Origin: a virus
Strand: one strand, 5' to 3'
Virus record (IMG/VR): IMGVR_UViG_3300030090_007208
Coordinates: 1-22,452 of that record
Length of the DNA: 22,452 bases
The position numbers and the translations under genes were made by a program. The notes beneath the pieces were generated by a model. That model did not search any database. It was not told the DNA's origin and saw only the letters and a program-made list of their open reading frames with translations. Shown here in pieces: positions 20,801 to 22,452 of this stretch (positions are counted from its first letter, which is position 1; each line of letters starts with the position of its first letter).

Positions 20801-22452
20801 TAAAAATTAAATTATTAGAACATGAAATTCACAGGAATGAAACAACGTTTCGTCCGTTTTTATTCGCACAAAATACACTACGTGAAGTTGGTATTGAATT
20901 TACAACTTCAGATGATTACGATTATGCTTGGGTTGGACAAGCTAGTATCATTGACAAAAAGAAATCACTAAGAGAATCAATAGATAAGGGACTTGAGTTT
21001 TTATCTGGTCTTAATGGTGATTACATGATAATAGATGGTCAAGACGCCACATCATTGATTGGGACTATTGATGTTTTTAGAGAATCAAACGCACTATTGT
21101 TTTTAAAAAACTCTTATCTAAAAGATTTTGACTTATATAAACAAGGTTGGATGAATGGTAGAATATATTGGGGTGAAGGAGATTATACAGTTCCTGATAT
21201 TGATGAATTAAAACCAAAAATGAAACTAACAGGTTGTAATTGGTTAGGAACAATCAACCCACAAATGATGAATTATAACGCTGATAAAAAATATGATGTA
21301 TCATGCATGTTTAGTTGGGGTGACATTGAGAATTTTGAGCATGATATTCAAACTAATATTCCCTATGATGACCATCGTAGAATACTATTAGAAAAATTAG
21401 AAAAAACTAATTATAACGTGGTTAGAAGAGAATCAGGAGTTCGTATTCCACAACAAGAATTCTATCAAAATATGTATGACTCTAAAATAGTTATGGCTCC
21501 AATAGGATATGGAGAGATGGCAGTTAGAGATATAGAAGCGGCCGGATTCGGTTCTGTTCTGATTAAGCCAGATATGGATTATATTTATTCTAAGCCGTTT
21601 GTTTATGAGGATGGTGAGACTTATATTGCTTGTAAATACGATTGGTCAGACGTTGAAGATAAAATAGATTATGTCTTGTCAAATTATAAAGAATTACAAC
21701 CTTATTTAGTTGAGAATATGAGAAAGAGATTTAAGGAACAATACTCACATGAAAATCTAGCCTTACATTTGTATGATATGTTTAGAAATCTACCGTCAAT
21801 GTCAGTAGAGAATGCAGAAAATACAACCACGGACATTACATTAAATGAAATTGAAAAAATTCAATCGGTGGTCGATATTTGTGATGGTATGTGTTTCGAC
21901 CAATACAAATCTATTTACAATTGTATAAAAGAAAAAAAAGGTTCTAATGTTTTGGTTTTTGGTGTAGGTAGTGATTCAGATTTGTGGCATGAGACGAATC
22001 AAAATGGTAAAACAGTTTTTTTAGAAAATCATGATGAATGGTTAAAAAAAGTCAATCAAGAATCACCTCATTTAAACGTATACGAAATTCAATACACCAA
22101 TAATGGATATGAAGCTGACAAGTTAATGAATGAGTATATTTCAGGAAATCACGATTGTCTTTCTGTGGATTTACCAGATGAAGTTAGGGAGACTAAATGG
22201 GATGTTATTATAGTTGACGCCCCAGCTGCGTGGGATTACAAATACCCTTGTAGAATGAAAAGTATTTATGAAGCTTATAATTTAGCAAAAAATTCAGACC
22301 ACATAGATATTTTTGTACACGATACACATAGAGAAATAGAAATCAAATACTGTGATTATTTTTTAAGACCTAATTTTGATTTTGTTCAAGAGGTTACAGA
22401 CCCACCTGGTTCGCGTTGGGAAGGTCGAAAGTTATTTCATTTTAGAAAGTAG
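20797..22452 (+). CDS. glycosyltransferase-like domain fused to DUF579/GXM-like sugar O-methyltransferase
   Basis: A complete 551-residue two-domain protein. Residues 1 to about 330 are glycosyltransferase-like: MAPIGYGEMAVRDIEAAGFG (234-239 is APIGYG), then SVLIKPDMDYIYSKPFVYED and DWSDVEDKIDYVL, a layout seen in exostosin/GT-B-type phage proteins. From about 383 the second domain carries the blocks of plant glucuronoxylan 4-O-methyltransferases (DUF579/GXM): NVLVFGVGSDSDLW (Gly389, Gly391, Asp393), TVFLENHDEW, LPDEVRETKWDVIIVDAP (Asp474), RMKSIYEAY, and FVHDTHREIE (His508, Asp509). That family methylates a sugar hydroxyl using S-adenosylmethionine. The fusion suggests that one protein adds and caps a sugar. 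The methyltransferase match is from remembered family motifs. The target is unknown. The gene ends at the right edge with its stop. Confidence 0.82.
   Translation: MIKIKLLEHEIHRNETTFRPFLFAQNTLREVGIEFTTSDDYDYAWVGQASIIDKKKSLRESIDKGLEFLSGLNGDYMIIDGQDATSLIGTIDVFRESNALLFLKNSYLKDFDLYKQGWMNGRIYWGEGDYTVPDIDELKPKMKLTGCNWLGTINPQMMNYNADKKYDVSCMFSWGDIENFEHDIQTNIPYDDHRRILLEKLEKTNYNVVRRESGVRIPQQEFYQNMYDSKIVMAPIGYGEMAVRDIEAAGFGSVLIKPDMDYIYSKPFVYEDGETYIACKYDWSDVEDKIDYVLSNYKELQPYLVENMRKRFKEQYSHENLALHLYDMFRNLPSMSVENAENTTTDITLNEIEKIQSVVDICDGMCFDQYKSIYNCIKEKKGSNVLVFGVGSDSDLWHETNQNGKTVFLENHDEWLKKVNQESPHLNVYEIQYTNNGYEADKLMNEYISGNHDCLSVDLPDEVRETKWDVIIVDAPAAWDYKYPCRMKSIYEAYNLAKNSDHIDIFVHDTHREIEIKYCDYFLRPNFDFVQEVTDPPGSRWEGRKLFHFRK

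Noticed and set aside
1-22452. tRNA genes, insertion sequences, integrase or attachment sites
   Set aside because: The gaps between genes are all under 90 bases and contain no cloverleaf-like sequence. No transposase, integrase or long direct repeat was seen.

Overview
The window looks like part of the genome of a T4-like tailed phage (myovirus lineage) that is AT-rich and probably marine. The main evidence is a T4-type replication set, all on the + strand: the end of a 5'-3' exonuclease/RNase H, a DnaB/gp41-type helicase, a family B DNA polymerase (gp43 type), a sliding clamp (gp45 type) and both clamp-loader subunits (gp44 and gp62 types). Genes are packed tightly, with many ATGA and TAATG overlaps. 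I see no tRNA genes, insertion sequences or CRISPR arrays, and no convincing minus-strand gene.

Layout. (1) Positions 1-1765: exonuclease end and helicase. (2) Positions 1849-6757: an apparent cargo pair, a monomeric adenosylcobalamin-dependent (class II) ribonucleotide reductase followed by a complete TonB-dependent outer-membrane receptor. The receptor has a signal peptide, a carboxypeptidase-regulatory-like domain, a plug, a barrel and its own downstream terminator. It is visibly GC-richer than the replication genes. (3) Positions 6765-7292: a DUF1415-like gene. (4) Positions 7301-13880: a sigma70-like promoter, then DNA polymerase, clamp, a glycosyltransferase-like gene, clamp loader large subunit, a zinc-ribbon protein, a 47-residue membrane microprotein and clamp loader small subunit. 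(5) Positions 13877-16551: a second near-identical promoter, then a DUF1599/Nmad1-like protein, a 28-residue membrane microprotein, a Cas4/RecB-like nuclease with four cysteines placed as in Fe-S nucleases, an unknown protein, a SLOG-fold protein and two small proteins. (6) Positions 16554-22452: a glycan cassette of two GT-B glycosyltransferases, a zinc-ribbon protein, an unknown protein, a GT-A (family 2) glycosyltransferase, and a glycosyltransferase-like domain fused to a sugar O-methyltransferase-like domain that resembles plant glucuronoxylan methyltransferases (DUF579/GXM).

How it may work together. The replication genes form a T4-style replisome, and the reductase supplies dNTPs. The reductase needs vitamin B12 and is followed 83 bases later by a TonB-dependent receptor, the class of protein that imports B12 in many Gram-negative bacteria. 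A phage-encoded cofactor-uptake module is therefore a testable hypothesis, not a demonstrated function. The last 6 kb appears to build and methylate a glycan, whose target (DNA, virion or cell surface) cannot be read from sequence alone.

Host. The receptor resembles those of Bacteroidota and relatives (FCB group). The two clear promoters, however, have canonical TTGACA/TATATT boxes, and several genes have strong AGGAG-type ribosome binding sites. Neither is typical of Bacteroidota, so another Gram-negative lineage, perhaps elsewhere in the FCB group, may be the host.
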